A stretch of DNA of 64,000 bases from Micropterix aruncella (taxonomy: Eukaryota > Arthropoda > Insecta > Lepidoptera > Micropterigidae): the NCBI GenBank assembly GCA_944548615.1, contig OX155961.1:29680770-29744769 (forward strand). Direction: 5' to 3'. The position numbers and the translations under genes were made by a program. The stretch's first letter is position 1, and every line of letters starts with the position of its first letter. Of this stretch, positions 11,823-21,779 are shown in pieces. The notes beneath the pieces were generated by a model. It did not search any database and was not told the origin of the DNA. It saw only the letters and a list, made by a program, of their open reading frames with translations.

Positions 11823-12357
11823 TTGCTGAGTTGGCCACGAAGACCTATTCTGTTCAGGGTTGGTCACACTCATGGGTCAACACCCATTCGACGACATCCA
11901 CGCATAAAGTGCGAGCCTGGGTAGGACTCCGCCCTAGGGTTAGTTTCCCCTAGGAATCAACCTTCTGGCGCTCCTGGACGGTCTGCGCACCGTGCGGCAT
12001 AAGCCAATCGATTACGCACTCTGACTGACAGTCGGGGGAGTCTGGAAGCAGTACTGTTTCCTATAGAGAGTAGGTACCTACTGTTTCACTGGAAGCAGTA
12101 CTGTTTCCGGAAGAGAGAGAGACTGGAGTAATCTGGTCGCAATTGGAAGTACCTAAGGGCGTGAGTGTCGGCCCGCCAGGTAACATTCCTGGCTATCTCG
12201 CGGTTAAGGCGTTGGCCTCTTACGGGCTTGTGGCGTAGCTAGACGGTGGACTGTTTTGTACCCAAGTCTTCTGCGCTCACTTCCAGGGAGATAGAACGAC
12301 TAATCGTTAAAATTTCCTGAGGTGACGGGCTCGCCCGCTGTAGTCGACAACCCAAGT
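11823..12357 (+). mobile_element. Family A retroposed repeat, copy 1
   Basis: This 535-base copy is flanked by an 11-base duplication TGTCATTACCC (11812-11822 and 12358-12368). It starts TTGCTGAGTTGGCCACGAAG. It lacks the internal segment present in copy 2 (CCTATAGAGCGGGGG to AGCGACCTCGAAC). It ends with the conserved hairpin ACGGGCTCGCCCG and TAGTCGACAACCC. The long TSD implies target-primed reverse transcription. It has no ORF and is non-autonomous. Confidence 0.8.
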
Positions 12358-12368
12358 TGTCATTACCC

Positions 12369-12878
12369 GGTGGGAGCTAAGGGGCCCTTGCTGAGTTGGC
12401 CACGAAGACCCATTCTGTTCAGGGTTGGTCACACTCACGGGTCAACACCTATCCGACGGCCTCCACGCATGAAACGCGAGCCTGGGCAGGACTCCGGCCT
12501 TTACCGTAGGAATCAACCTTCTGGCGCTCCTGGGCGGTCTGCGCACCGTGCGGATAAGCCAATCGATTGCGCACTCTGACTAACAGTCGGGGGAGTCTGG
12601 AAGCAGTACCTACTTATTCCTATAGAGCGGGGGTGGTTGCGGACCTTACGGCGACTGCTCTTGAAACTACCATCGGCTACCCGATCCTGCAGTGAACAGC
12701 CGGGCAAAGGACGCCGTAGTCCGCGATAGATTCGGTTTCACCGCTTCGTAAGGGAGAGGACTGCGCAAGCGACCTCGAACTCGTAACCAATCGAGAAACT
12801 GGAGTAATCTGGTCGCAATTGGAAGTAAGGGCGTGAGTGTAAGTCCCGCTGGGTAACGCTCCTGGCTATCTCGCGGAT
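12369..12878 (+). mobile_element. Family A retroposed repeat, copy 2, 3' truncated
   Basis: It starts GGTGGGAGCTAAGGGGCCC, runs through the complete middle region of the family, and stops abruptly at GGCTATCTCGCGG, where it is fused to a minisatellite. The last ~150 bases and the terminal hairpin are missing. It sits directly after the target duplication of copy 1. Confidence 0.8.
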
Positions 12879-12880
12879 TT

Positions 12881-13175
12881 GGAACGTTTTACATAGCTAT
12901 CGAAAAATCGTGTGTTCCAAATTGAATTTTCTCGTCAACGAAAATTGTCTCGCGGAAAATTTAAATATTGGAACGTTTTACATAACTACTTATCTATTGA
13001 AAAATCGTGTGTTACAAATTGAAAATTTGTCGTCGACGAAAATTTTATTTTGGGCTTTTTACATAGCTAGTGTTAAAAACGTTTGTTCCAAATTCAAATT
13101 TTTTGGTAAACGAAAATTGTCTTGCTAAAAATTTGAATTTCGAGAGTTTTACTTAGCTATTGAAAAATCTCGTCG
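12881..13175 (+). repeat. ~85-bp minisatellite, 3-4 units
   Basis: The repeat phase TTTTACATAGCTAT - GAAAAATCGTGTGTTCCAAA - CGTCAACGAAAATT recurs at about 12887, 12976, 13057 and 13147. The units are diverged. Confidence 0.75.
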
Positions 13176-13384
13176 ACCAGATCCAATGCATATGACAGTC
13201 CCGTGATATTATGGAAGTCAAAATGGTTTTCTGGCAGCCCTGCCGAGCGTAGGGGGTTGGCGGCAGTGGGTATAGTAGGGTCGGCGAGAGTAGAGCGATA
13301 CACGGTCCGCAGCGCTTGCGAGTCGAGGTAGGTGTCGCCGGCGCGGTCCTCTGGCAAAAAGGAGAAAAACGCCAAGTGCGGCAA
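13157..13384 (-). CDS. Orphan 75-codon open frame, possible exon or TE remnant
   Basis: The minus strand is open for 75 codons, reading MPHLAFFSFLPEDRAGDTYL at its start and DLVDEIFQ at its end. Composition is soluble-protein-like with high third-position GC compared with the AT-rich surroundings, which favours a once-coding sequence. I do not recognise a family and see no clear splice sites or partner exons. It ends in the minisatellite on one side and in a CCCCTAA-rich tract on the other. It may be part of a transposable element or a stray exon of an unseen gene. Confidence 0.25.
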   Translation of the reverse strand: MPHLAFFSFLPEDRAGDTYLDSQALRTVYRSTLADPTIPTAANPLRSAGLPENHFDFHNITGLSYALDLVDEIFQ

Positions 13385-14359
13385 CCCCCCTAACCCCCTA
13401 ACCCCTACCCCCCTCGATAAATAACTCAGTTTGCACGCCTCCCTAGCAGGTTAGGAGCAGGGGGCGAGGGGCAACCCTCAAAGCCACATGCATCGCGAAT
13501 TTCAGGGGCTTCCGCCTCTGCTATTTTTCAACGCCCGCCGCCTGTCGATGCCTTCGGAGGTAAGCTCGAGCTCCTTGAAAAAGCTGGGGAAATATAAAGG
13601 TCAGTCATCATCACAGGCGTGTACTGTCCTAGTTCTGACTCCATCCGGCTCGAAGGACCATTTGTCTATTAACAAGTTTTTAAAACTTTCAGTTTACAAT
13701 AATAAGATATACAATTCTATTATTATAATTTACTTGTGGTATTACTCGGCGTTGCCCGTATTATATCCATGCTCAAATACCTATGTATACCAATTTTCAT
13801 GGAGATCGGTTGAACGGTAGGTATATAAGTTCATGATTTGCAGCGCCATCTATTAGCGAGTTACGTGCAAAAAAATATGCGTGCTCAAATATCTATGTAG
13901 CTATTTACTAAGTACCTACCTACCAATTTTCATGGCGTTTGGTATAGTTGATGTTCGTAATGCAGAGCCATCTAGTGGTAAGTTACAACAAAGCGGATAT
14001 AATAAAAACTTTCTCCATAAAAATACATAGGTAGGTAGGTATGTATAGGTATGTGCCAACTTTCATGGTGATCGGTCTAACGGTATCAGATTCTAGTGGC
14101 TCGGACAGATATACCTACATATATAGGGTAGGTAGTACCAACATCCATTTTTAAAATTAAGATAATTTGATTAAGATTAATTTAATAATTTCAAAGATAA
14201 TTTAAGTTCTTTAGAAAATATTTAACCATCCAGCTAACACATTATACGATTTTAGAAAAATGGAATTAAGTAAGTACCTACCTAAAATCAATATGTAAAA
14301 AATATACTAAATTAATCTTTTAAATTTTGGGATTTACCAAATGACGACACCTATAAAAG
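13385..14359. other. Repeat-derived intergenic DNA
   Basis: This holds C-rich sequence (CCCCCTAACCCCCTAACCCC), then lepidopteran repeat ends (CTCGAAGGACCA near 13650) and three diverged blocks containing CAATTTTCATGG / CAACTTTCATGG and CATCTA-TAG at 13790-14080. No gene is recognised. Confidence 0.4.
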
Positions 14360-14590
14360 AAAAATTGCTGCTTTAAAATTTGCATTTCGCTCGAAAAGTA
14401 ACAGGCTTACATATTCGACGAGGAGTAATCGTCTCTAAATCGATAGCAACATGTGAATAAAATAGACCCAATAATTCTCGAGAGGGATACCCCAATCGAT
14501 CGACGCACCAAACTCCGAAATAAGAGTTATTCGATTCACTCATACCAGGAGTGCATGCGATAGCAGGGGGATGCATATTCCCGAAATGCG
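14360..14590 (+). repeat. Second copy of the 2.75-2.98 kb conserved segment
   Basis: The ~48-base core recurs at 14382-14429. It is followed, as at 2754-2985, by CAATCGATCG, ACTCATA-CCAGGAG-GCATGCGAT and ATTCCCGAA in the same order. The two segments are 11.6 kb apart. The collinear match over ~230 bases shows common descent or shared constraint. Confidence 0.65.
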
Positions 14591-15605
14591 GCGGCGCGGC
14601 GGGCGGGCAAAAAGAATGGCGCGAAAAAAAACAGCCCTCAAAATGGCCGCCGCGCCGGTCGGATCGCGTGTCCCACTCGCGCCGCGGCCGCGCCGCATCT
14701 GCCGTCTCGCTCGCGCCGTTCGTGATTGCATCCCCGGCTCTTATAAATATGGCCGTACTCCTCAGTATACTGATTGCCCGTATACCCCGCCCCCTCGCCC
14801 CCCTCCCCGAATAGATAAACGGGTCCACGTGGAGCGCCGCTCCGGAGCCGGAGAATTTCGACCAATCGCGCGCTGCAAACGGGCGGTGGGCCCGCCTTTA
14901 ATAAGCGTTCTTGTCGCGTCGACCAATCGGAGCGCGGCGCGGCGTGCTCGGTTGCGCGGTGCTACGGATCACCATTTGAAAATGGAACGAGTCCACGTGG
15001 AGTCGCGGCATTTTGTTCGAAGCCATGTCTGGTGAACCGACGAAAAAATACAATGATAGAACACATGCATATTTGAATTTAAAATTTTCTTCACAAAAAA
15101 AACCGCCATTTTTTAGTGCTAAACAGTAGGCGTGGGCATATCGGCTGTCGTCAGAAGTAACGAGTATAACATACTCATAAAAAAAAACGTATAGTAGAGA
15201 ATACACGCAATGGAAAATACCAACTTCTACATAAACTGGAGTTGATTCTAAATTCTGCTGATCGCTTTATTTTTTTTTTTAGAAAAAAAAACACCATAGC
15301 CCTGAGATGTCATCCAAATGGCCGAAATACCAGCTTCCAGCTCCGCCATCCCTGCATTCAAGAGCTCTCTTTCAGCGTTCGTGCGAGTGTGAGCGTGTGG
15401 TGGTGCAGCTCTCGACTTTCGAGAAGCGTCTGTGTGAGAGAGCGGGGTTGGCAAACGTGTGTGTGTGTTCTTTTTTTTGTATTTGTGTTGTCGGAGCGGG
15501 AAAAAGAGATAAAATCTCGCGGGCTTCGGGTGGCAAAAGGTTTCACGACTCTGCCGACGGTGGTGTGGTTGAGCACCGTTGGCATTAGAGCCGATTTCTA
15601 ATAGT
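14591..15605. promoter_or_regulatory. CpG-rich promoter-like block, gene not identified
   Basis: This is GC- and CpG-rich compared with all surroundings. It contains a YY1/Pho-type AAAATGGCCGCC (14639), a TATA-like CTTATAAATATGG (14739), two inverted or direct CCAAT-type GACCAATC sites (14869 and 14920), and two palindromic GTCCACGTGGAG E-boxes (14823 and 14990). A less AT-rich transcribed-looking stretch follows at 15340-15600. Overlapping open frames occur on both strands, as expected of CpG-rich DNA, and none resembles a protein. Likely a promoter and first non-coding exon of a gene whose body is not visible here. Confidence 0.4.
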
Positions 15606-16645
15606 GCCACTAGATTTTAATTTAATTTAAATTTAATTATTATCAATGTGTGTAGGTAATCAATTAAATTAAATTGGTCGTGGCTAATTAGAATTTTTAG
15701 CGTTCTCATTTATTAATAGATGTAACTTTATGTTTATGAAATGTCCGCCCAAGCACAAGCTTTGCTTAGTTTGGGGACTTCGGACAGTTGGTTTCATTTA
15801 ATAATTGAGTTTCATTTCTTGTTATGGATTAAGTGGTATACCTAGGTAGGTACCTACCTAGTTTTGATACTTTATTTGATGTTTTAAATTGTAAATTGTA
15901 ATATTAGTGAATTGCTTAAATTGGATAAGAACAAAATGTGTTTACATGAAAATATTCCTACGCTAGATTAACACATTTCAGTGGCCGATAGATTAATAGA
16001 TAGATTTTTTTTATTGTTCTGGTAGAATTGGTTGATTACCTAAGGCAAGTCGTTTTATTAGTGCACATTTAATTACATATAGGTACCTAAATATAACTAA
16101 TCATTATACACTTAATTTAAAACAATCGTTTACATAGTAACGTATCATTGACACCATAGAAATAAGGTAATAATAATAATAAAATTATTATTTTTTAAGA
16201 ATCTTAATAAAAAAAGTTGAAACTATCCATCTTGCCCAACCAGGGTGGGTAAGATGAATCACGAATTTGAGTAAGATGGATAATATTCCTTTTAGTCATC
16301 GCACTGGTTGCAAAAGTATGAGCCATAGCCCAGATAGGAGGATCAGAGTTCATGTGTCCAATTCTTGCACCCCGAACATGCTATCCAGTCTTCTATTAAG
16401 GGTGTTTGGTAAGAATCTTCACAGACTGTGCATGAATAAGTGTGCTGGTCAGAGCTTTTTTCGGGTGCTTTTTTTAGCTTATTGCAGGTTTCTTCGTATT
16501 TTTACGAGACTGCTTAACTGCAAAGGATCTGCAGAGGATACAATACAACAATATAACCGATAACATTGATTTCTTCAACCTGGGACCATTAGTAGTTAAG
16601 TCCATTATAAATAACGTATTATGAAACAAATTGATAATTTACCGT
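15606..16645. other. AT-rich intergenic
   Basis: GGTA/TACC palindromic tracts occur at 15840. At 16225-16280 there are repeats of CCATCTTGCCCAACC / GTAAGATG of a type seen again at 17140 and 17505-17550, suggesting one old element spans 16.2-17.55 kb. No gene. Confidence 0.35.
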
Positions 16646-16897
16646 ATGTTTTTATTATTTTATTCCAGACATTATTCGATCTATTTTTTTTTACCATTTA
16701 ATTGTTTAACTGTTTTTCAGAATTCACTAAACTTATTTCTAAAATTTTTAATTTTTGTTTTGATAATTTTTATGTTTTTATTATTTTATTCCAGACAATA
16801 TTTGATCTATTTTTTACCATTTCATTGTTTAATTGTTTTTCAGAATTCACTGTAAACTTATTTCTAAAATTTTAAATTTTTGTTTTGATAATTTTTA
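16646..16897 (+). repeat. 126-bp tandem duplication
   Basis: Two copies (16646-16771, 16772-16897) of an AT-rich unit beginning ATGTTTTTATTATTTTATTC and containing TTTTTCAGAATTCACT are joined head to tail. A partial third and short GATAATTTT repeats follow. Confidence 0.85.
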
Positions 16898-18184
16898 AGA
16901 ATATTAATTTTTGTACTGATAATTTTTGATAATTTTGATAATTTTGATAATTTTGTAAATCATGAGATACGGCACATACGCAATTATGAATTAAGCATGC
17001 GGAGTACGCATATAATATTATACCCTAATTAGAAGCAAAGTAAAAATGTTAGCGATAGCCATGTAATATTAGAGTATTGTTTGTGTACCTTTTATAATAA
17101 ATAAAAATAAATAACAACACATAAAATAAAATTTTAGCAATCGTCGGACAAGATGGATAGGTACAGTATAAACCGCACGCATAGGTACGATGAGATAAAC
17201 AATATTATCAAACAAAATAAAACCAATGAACGATATAATCCAGTCAAAGCAGAGATGTTCAATACTAAACAAATTAAAAAATATCAAAAACAATTAAATT
17301 TACAAGAAAACAAAAGAAATATTCACTCTCACTTACTTTTAAAAAATCGAAAGTCGGAGCACAAAATTTCATCTCTCTTCTAAGACGTGTGTCACGCGCG
17401 GGAGGGCGGCAGGTACTCAGCAGGGAAGTCGGTCGACATGTAGGCAACGATAATAATTTGTCGGGAATTTGAGCGGGCGCAGCGTTCTCTTATTATTTCG
17501 TGTATCCGTCTTGCCCGCTTTATCCATCTTGCCCGACTCTCCCCTATAGGTACTATTTACTACCTCCTACTGAAAGTTACCTATTTATAAACGTTCTAAC
17601 CTTCAAATTATTACCCTATCTAGAATCGTATAGATAGTCTAAAACATTTATGAAACCTACAACGACCATATATCGACTTTTAAACTATATTTATATTTCT
17701 ATTCCTAATTTAGATTAACCTACTTCAGCTCTGTTTTAACTAGTTTAACCTATTTGTCTTTGGTAATGTACCTATGTATTAATAACATGTTTTCACAGTT
17801 CGTTCGCCCTCTACTTACGAGTATTTGTTTAATCTGTTTTTAATTAGTTTTTTGTATACCTACATACTTTATAACCTAACATAATATTATAGAATTTATC
17901 GAAGTTCTAAGTATATCAAGTTTCGGCCAAGCAAATGCGAGTGAAAATGTGATAGTGCGTAGCTTAAAGAAGACTTATGAAGAAAAATAAAAATAATTTT
18001 GTCCCGAACCTGAGGTTTGCGGGACGTTTCGGGACCCGTAAAAATCCGGATAGAATAATACTCAGAAGAAAACTCACTCTTTCTTTTCTTCTTCTCCTTC
18101 AAGAATACTCAGGAGTACAAAAGTATAGGCTCATTCTTTTTGTTGCTGAAGAACTCCGGAGCCATGGCCACCAAAACGTCCGAA
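16898..18184. other. AT-rich intergenic, end of an old element
   Basis: TCCATCTTGCCCGACTCTCC at 17522-17541 resembles the sequence at 16226 in the same orientation. The remainder shows no gene. Confidence 0.3.
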
Positions 18185-18320
18185 ACGTACGGGCATGTGG
18201 CGGAGCTTGACGGTGGATTTGTTTTGTCCATGTCTTCTGCGCTCACTTCACGGGAGATAGAACGATTACATCGTTAAAACTTCCTGAGGTGACGGGTTCA
18301 CCCGTTGTAGTTGATAACTC
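18185..18320 (+). mobile_element. Family A repeat, 3'-end fragment
   Basis: It matches the last ~130 bases of family A: GACGGTGGATTTGTTTTGTC, TCTTCTGCGCTCACTTC, AACTTCCTGAGGTGACGGGT, TCACCCGTTGTAG. It is 5' truncated, as expected for target-primed reverse transcription. Confidence 0.7.
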
Positions 18321-18371
18321 TACTACATACGACCACCAGTGGAGACGATGCACAAGTTAGTCTATACACAC

Positions 18372-18850
18372 GCAGCAAATTTTACTATCTAATCTTGCTA
18401 ACAGCTTTAGGTACTTACCTACTTTCCGCGAGGTTTCCTTTTCGCGAAAGAATCTATTACCACATCAACTAATAATTATAGTGACACGTTTTAAACAGTA
18501 TAATTAACAGTTAACAAAAAAAACCAACGCGAATTGCTTGCATACCTAAATACCGACCGTTGCTTGACGTTCGACCGTCGGGTTTATTCGAGTAGCCCCG
18601 ACCCATTCTGTCGGTGGGGAAGCATTTTTCCAGACGCGGCGGGATTTTCCCTGGCAGAGACATCACACTCACTGCGCACGCGTTTAAAAATGAACTAAGG
18701 ATGCGTTCCAAAATCAAATGAACAATAAATAGTACGACGCGCCCTGGATGCTTGACACATTATAGTGATAGGTACCTACAAGTTTTTTTTTCAAACACAT
18801 GAATTTGGCGCCCCTCTTTAATTGCCGCCCGGGGCAGGCACTCCGGTTTG
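18372..18850. repeat. Dispersed ~480-bp repeat, copy 1
   Basis: It matches 24830-25260 along its length: CAGCAAATTTTA, TTTCCTTTTCGCGAAA, CCACATCAACTA, TAATTATAGTGACA, TACCGACCGT, ATTCTGTCGGTGGGGA, ATGAATTTGGCGCCCCT. The two copies are diverged with indels. On the minus strand both retain a similar peptide (PRLEKCFPTDRMGRGYSNK / SRLEKILPTDRIGRGYTSG), so the parent element may have been coding. Family unassigned. Confidence 0.65.
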
Positions 18851-19786
18851 CCCCCCTAGACCTGGGTCTGCATGAGGCTGATGCGACTCAAAACAGTCAT
18901 CCCTTCGCATGCCCTCGCCTACCTTGTGACTTGATAGGCACCGATACCATCGCATAAGTATAACTTACCTACCTACTGACTGAATAAGTAGGTAGGTAGG
19001 TACCTACTATACCACTGTGTATACAGAAAAATCCATTTTAGGTTCAAAGCAATACAAAAATGGACAGCACAGTTTGCTTACGGGCATTTTAAACATCGAT
19101 ATATAAAACACATCAAATACTTGCTTCGAAGAAATTAGAAATACGATAAACAGACTTCGGGTTTAATTGGTATTTCTTGGTCCGTTAGGTACGCAGGCTG
19201 TGGTATTGTTTGCTACACTATAACAATGCTTTCTAGCCAATATAATATTTTATAATATTTTCTACAAACGTTCATATGTATATTAACATTATAAATACAT
19301 TGTGATTTATATTATATATATTTATATTAACTATACTTTTACATTTTATTATTACCTTGTCGTATTATTTATATTAATTTATTATTTGTGCACGTGTATG
19401 TATTTATATATGTATGTATGTTATATATCGTTACCTATATATCTTAAATACATCTACATAAGTCATAATGTGGCTTCCTTACTATCCCTTTCCCCTTACT
19501 TTTAAACCTGCATTTTTTTTCAAAGCTCGTTGCACTGTAACAATAGATTTAGTTTAATTGTGAAAACTTTTAATTGGCCTTAGATTTGTACAATATGTGT
19601 TAGCATTAAGTTTAAAACGCTGTAAGTTTTCCGAAAAATAAAAATAAAAATACGTGTGGCACTCGGGGACTGCCGCGGTAAAGCTATTGCATAGCATTTT
19701 TAACAACTTATGCAATTATAATTATTTATTTATTTTATTTATTTTATTTATTTTATTTATTTTATTTTTTCTGATATCTGATAACT
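18851..19786. other. AT-rich intergenic with simple repeats
   Basis: GGTA tracts occur near 18985. (TATATT)-rich sequence occupies 19300-19450 and (TTTA)n about 19720-19768. No gene is recognised. Confidence 0.35.
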
Positions 19787-19880
19787 GCGCTCTATCGGAA
19801 AACGTTGAAATTATTCCGAATCATTTGCGGCTGAGGTAGCAAATTATTCGGAATAATTTAAACGTCTTCCGATAGAGCGC
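19787..19880. repeat. 42-bp inverted repeat hairpin
   Basis: The arms 19787-19828 and 19839-19880 (GCGCTCTATCGGAAAACGTT and complement on the right) are separated by 10 bases. A few mismatches occur inside the arms. It may be a small MITE. Confidence 0.75.
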
Positions 19881-20215
19881 CGCGCACGAATTTTTTATTC
19901 GATAAAGCAAAAAAACAGATTATTCGAAAAAATTCGTAAATAAAAAGATAGATAATTAAATTATCTTTAAAATGGTGCAGGTTTCATAATAATACGCCAA
20001 ATAGTATTTGCGTAGTGTTCGGTTAGACCTAATTTTACAAATTAATTACACTATGTAATATAAACAAAATCTAAAATATTCAAAGCTAAGAATATTAGGA
20101 AAATGTTCTTGTTTAACATATATTTTTTTCGAATCGTAAGCAGTACTCGTTTAGACGTAATTATCAGTTTAAAATCATTAATTTTCGTTAAGAAATTTCT
20201 TCATTCGGTCGCCGC

Positions 20216-20401
20216 GCTGGCCTAGGCCCGCGATAAAAGCTATGCAATAGCATAATAAAAAAAAATAAAAAAAATCTCCTATATATCTATGATTGTTGGT
20301 TGACTGGAAGATATTGTTGTAGTGTAGCAATAAGTCCGCCATTGTACCTACTTTATTTTTATTGTGCAATAAAGAGATTTTCATTCATTCATTCATTCAT
20401 G
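20216..20401 (+). repeat. Retroelement 3' tail with (CATT)n
   Basis: The sequence GCAATAAGTCCGCCATTGTA followed by GTGCAATAAAGAGATTTTCA and a CATT microsatellite is typical of insect LINE or SINE 3' ends. A related tail (GCGATAAGTCCGGCATTTGT, then ACAATAAAGATG) occurs at 23704-23820. Confidence 0.55.
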
Positions 20402-21019
20402 ATTGTAATATAATATATCGATGCTAAAAAATAGATGATTGTAAAGCGGATTTTAAAATGTAAATCTTGGCAAATGGGAACTGCTGCAATTAATTTAGGC
20501 AGTTATGTATGTCAAAATTAGCGAAGTAATAAAGAATGCTTTGAAGAAAATTTGTGGTTTGGATGTTAAAAGAGCTATGTTCAGTTAAAAACGTCAAATT
20601 GCACATGCACATTCTCGATTTCTGATATAAGGTCTACGGAATGCAGGGCCAAATGTTTGCGACGCTCTCGCCGGCAATAAGAAGTAGTTGCCAGCCGGCA
20701 TATTAAAGACATGCCCCATTGCTTCGACGGCGGGCGGGCGTGCGGTGTTGCCAGCCGTACCGCGGCGGCGGGCGCGCCGGTGCTGCCAACGGCATCATAA
20801 AAACACGCCCGTCTACACAACGCCGACATACTAAAAAGCTGTAACGCATTACACGTTCCAAAAACGAATTATTTACTCTTTTTAAATTTAGAGCGACGCT
20901 CCCGCGGGCGCCGGTCGGTGTTCCCCATTTTTATGCGTTGGGGAATCTCCGTGCTTCCATACTTACATAATCTTAATAAAACCGACATACTTTGATCTCT
21001 GTAAAGACAGATAATGGTA
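20402..21019. other. Intergenic with a GC-rich patch
   Basis: The patch 20640-20820 is GC-rich with GTTGCCAGCCG-type repeats, but I see no recognisable protein. A second CG-rich patch is near 20890-20920. Confidence 0.3.
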
Positions 21020-21025
21020 CCAGTG

Positions 21026-21773
21026 CAGTTGGGCCACTAAGGGCTGATCTCTATATGAGACCTGTGAGTAAAAGTATGAGTAAAACTATCAGTTTCCACG
21101 AACCGACGGTTCGCTTACGTCAAAAACGCAGTTCACTCGTTTTCATGGATCGCCCAAAGAAAACGATGCAGAAGCTTCCTCGAAGATGGTCAAACCTGGA
21201 AAGGACTCCGTTTTCCCCTGTTACGGCATGGTGGATCGGTTTCCTCTTGGGGGATGTCCTTCGGGCGCCGTTAGTCGTATGCGCATCGTGCGGCGCCAGC
21301 CTATCGACTTTGCACTCCGGCGAATAACCGAGGGGGGCTGGAAATGTCATGTGTTTTCTAAGCAGCTGGAGTGGATGTTGACCTGATGTCACCCACTCTT
21401 GAAACGACACGTTGGCTACCAGATCCCGTGTACAGACAGGCAAAGAACGCCTTCGAACGCCTCCGTGATAAATTCGAACTGAATTAGCGTTAACATCAGG
21501 TAGAGGCCGCGCAAGCAACTTAGGACCTGTGACCGAACGGGAGCACGGAGAAATTCGGCCAAATCTGTCAGTGAGGGCGCAAAGCTGCCCGCTGGGCTCA
21601 TGCAACTTCCCAGTGACACGCGGAAAGGAGTTAGACTCTCACGGGCAAGTTGGCGTATCTAGACGGTGGAATGTTTCGTCGGCAAGTCTCTACGTTCACT
21701 CATGGTTGAAAGAACGATCAATATCGTGTTACCTTCCTGGGGTGAAGGGTTCGCTCTTGTAGGTGACAACGCT
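21026..21773 (+). mobile_element. Family A repeat, old near-full-length copy
   Basis: This is a diverged 748-base copy. The start CAGTTGGGCCACTAAGG matches the copy at 49576. Internal blocks include GGCAAAGAACGCC, TGTCAGTGAGGGCGCAAAG and TAGACGGTGGAATG. The 3' end has the loop region GGGTTCGCTC and GTGACAACGCT. A short direct repeat CCAGTG flanks it (21020-21025, 21774-21779). Overlapping open frames are not supported as genes. Confidence 0.6.
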
Positions 21774-21779
21774 CCAGTG

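Noticed and set aside
12180..12360. tRNA-like A/B boxes in family A (TGGCGTAGCTAGACGG and GGGCTCGCCCG)
   Set aside because: The two motifs are about 100 bases apart, too far for a pol III internal promoter; the second is better explained as a 3' hairpin.
14373..15610. Many overlapping open frames on both strands in the CpG-rich block
   Set aside because: CpG-rich DNA lacks stop codons by chance; translations are low-complexity Arg/Pro/Ala and match nothing.
20992..21762. Several 60-160-codon frames on both strands
   Set aside because: They lie in an old family A repeat copy and have no conserved protein features.
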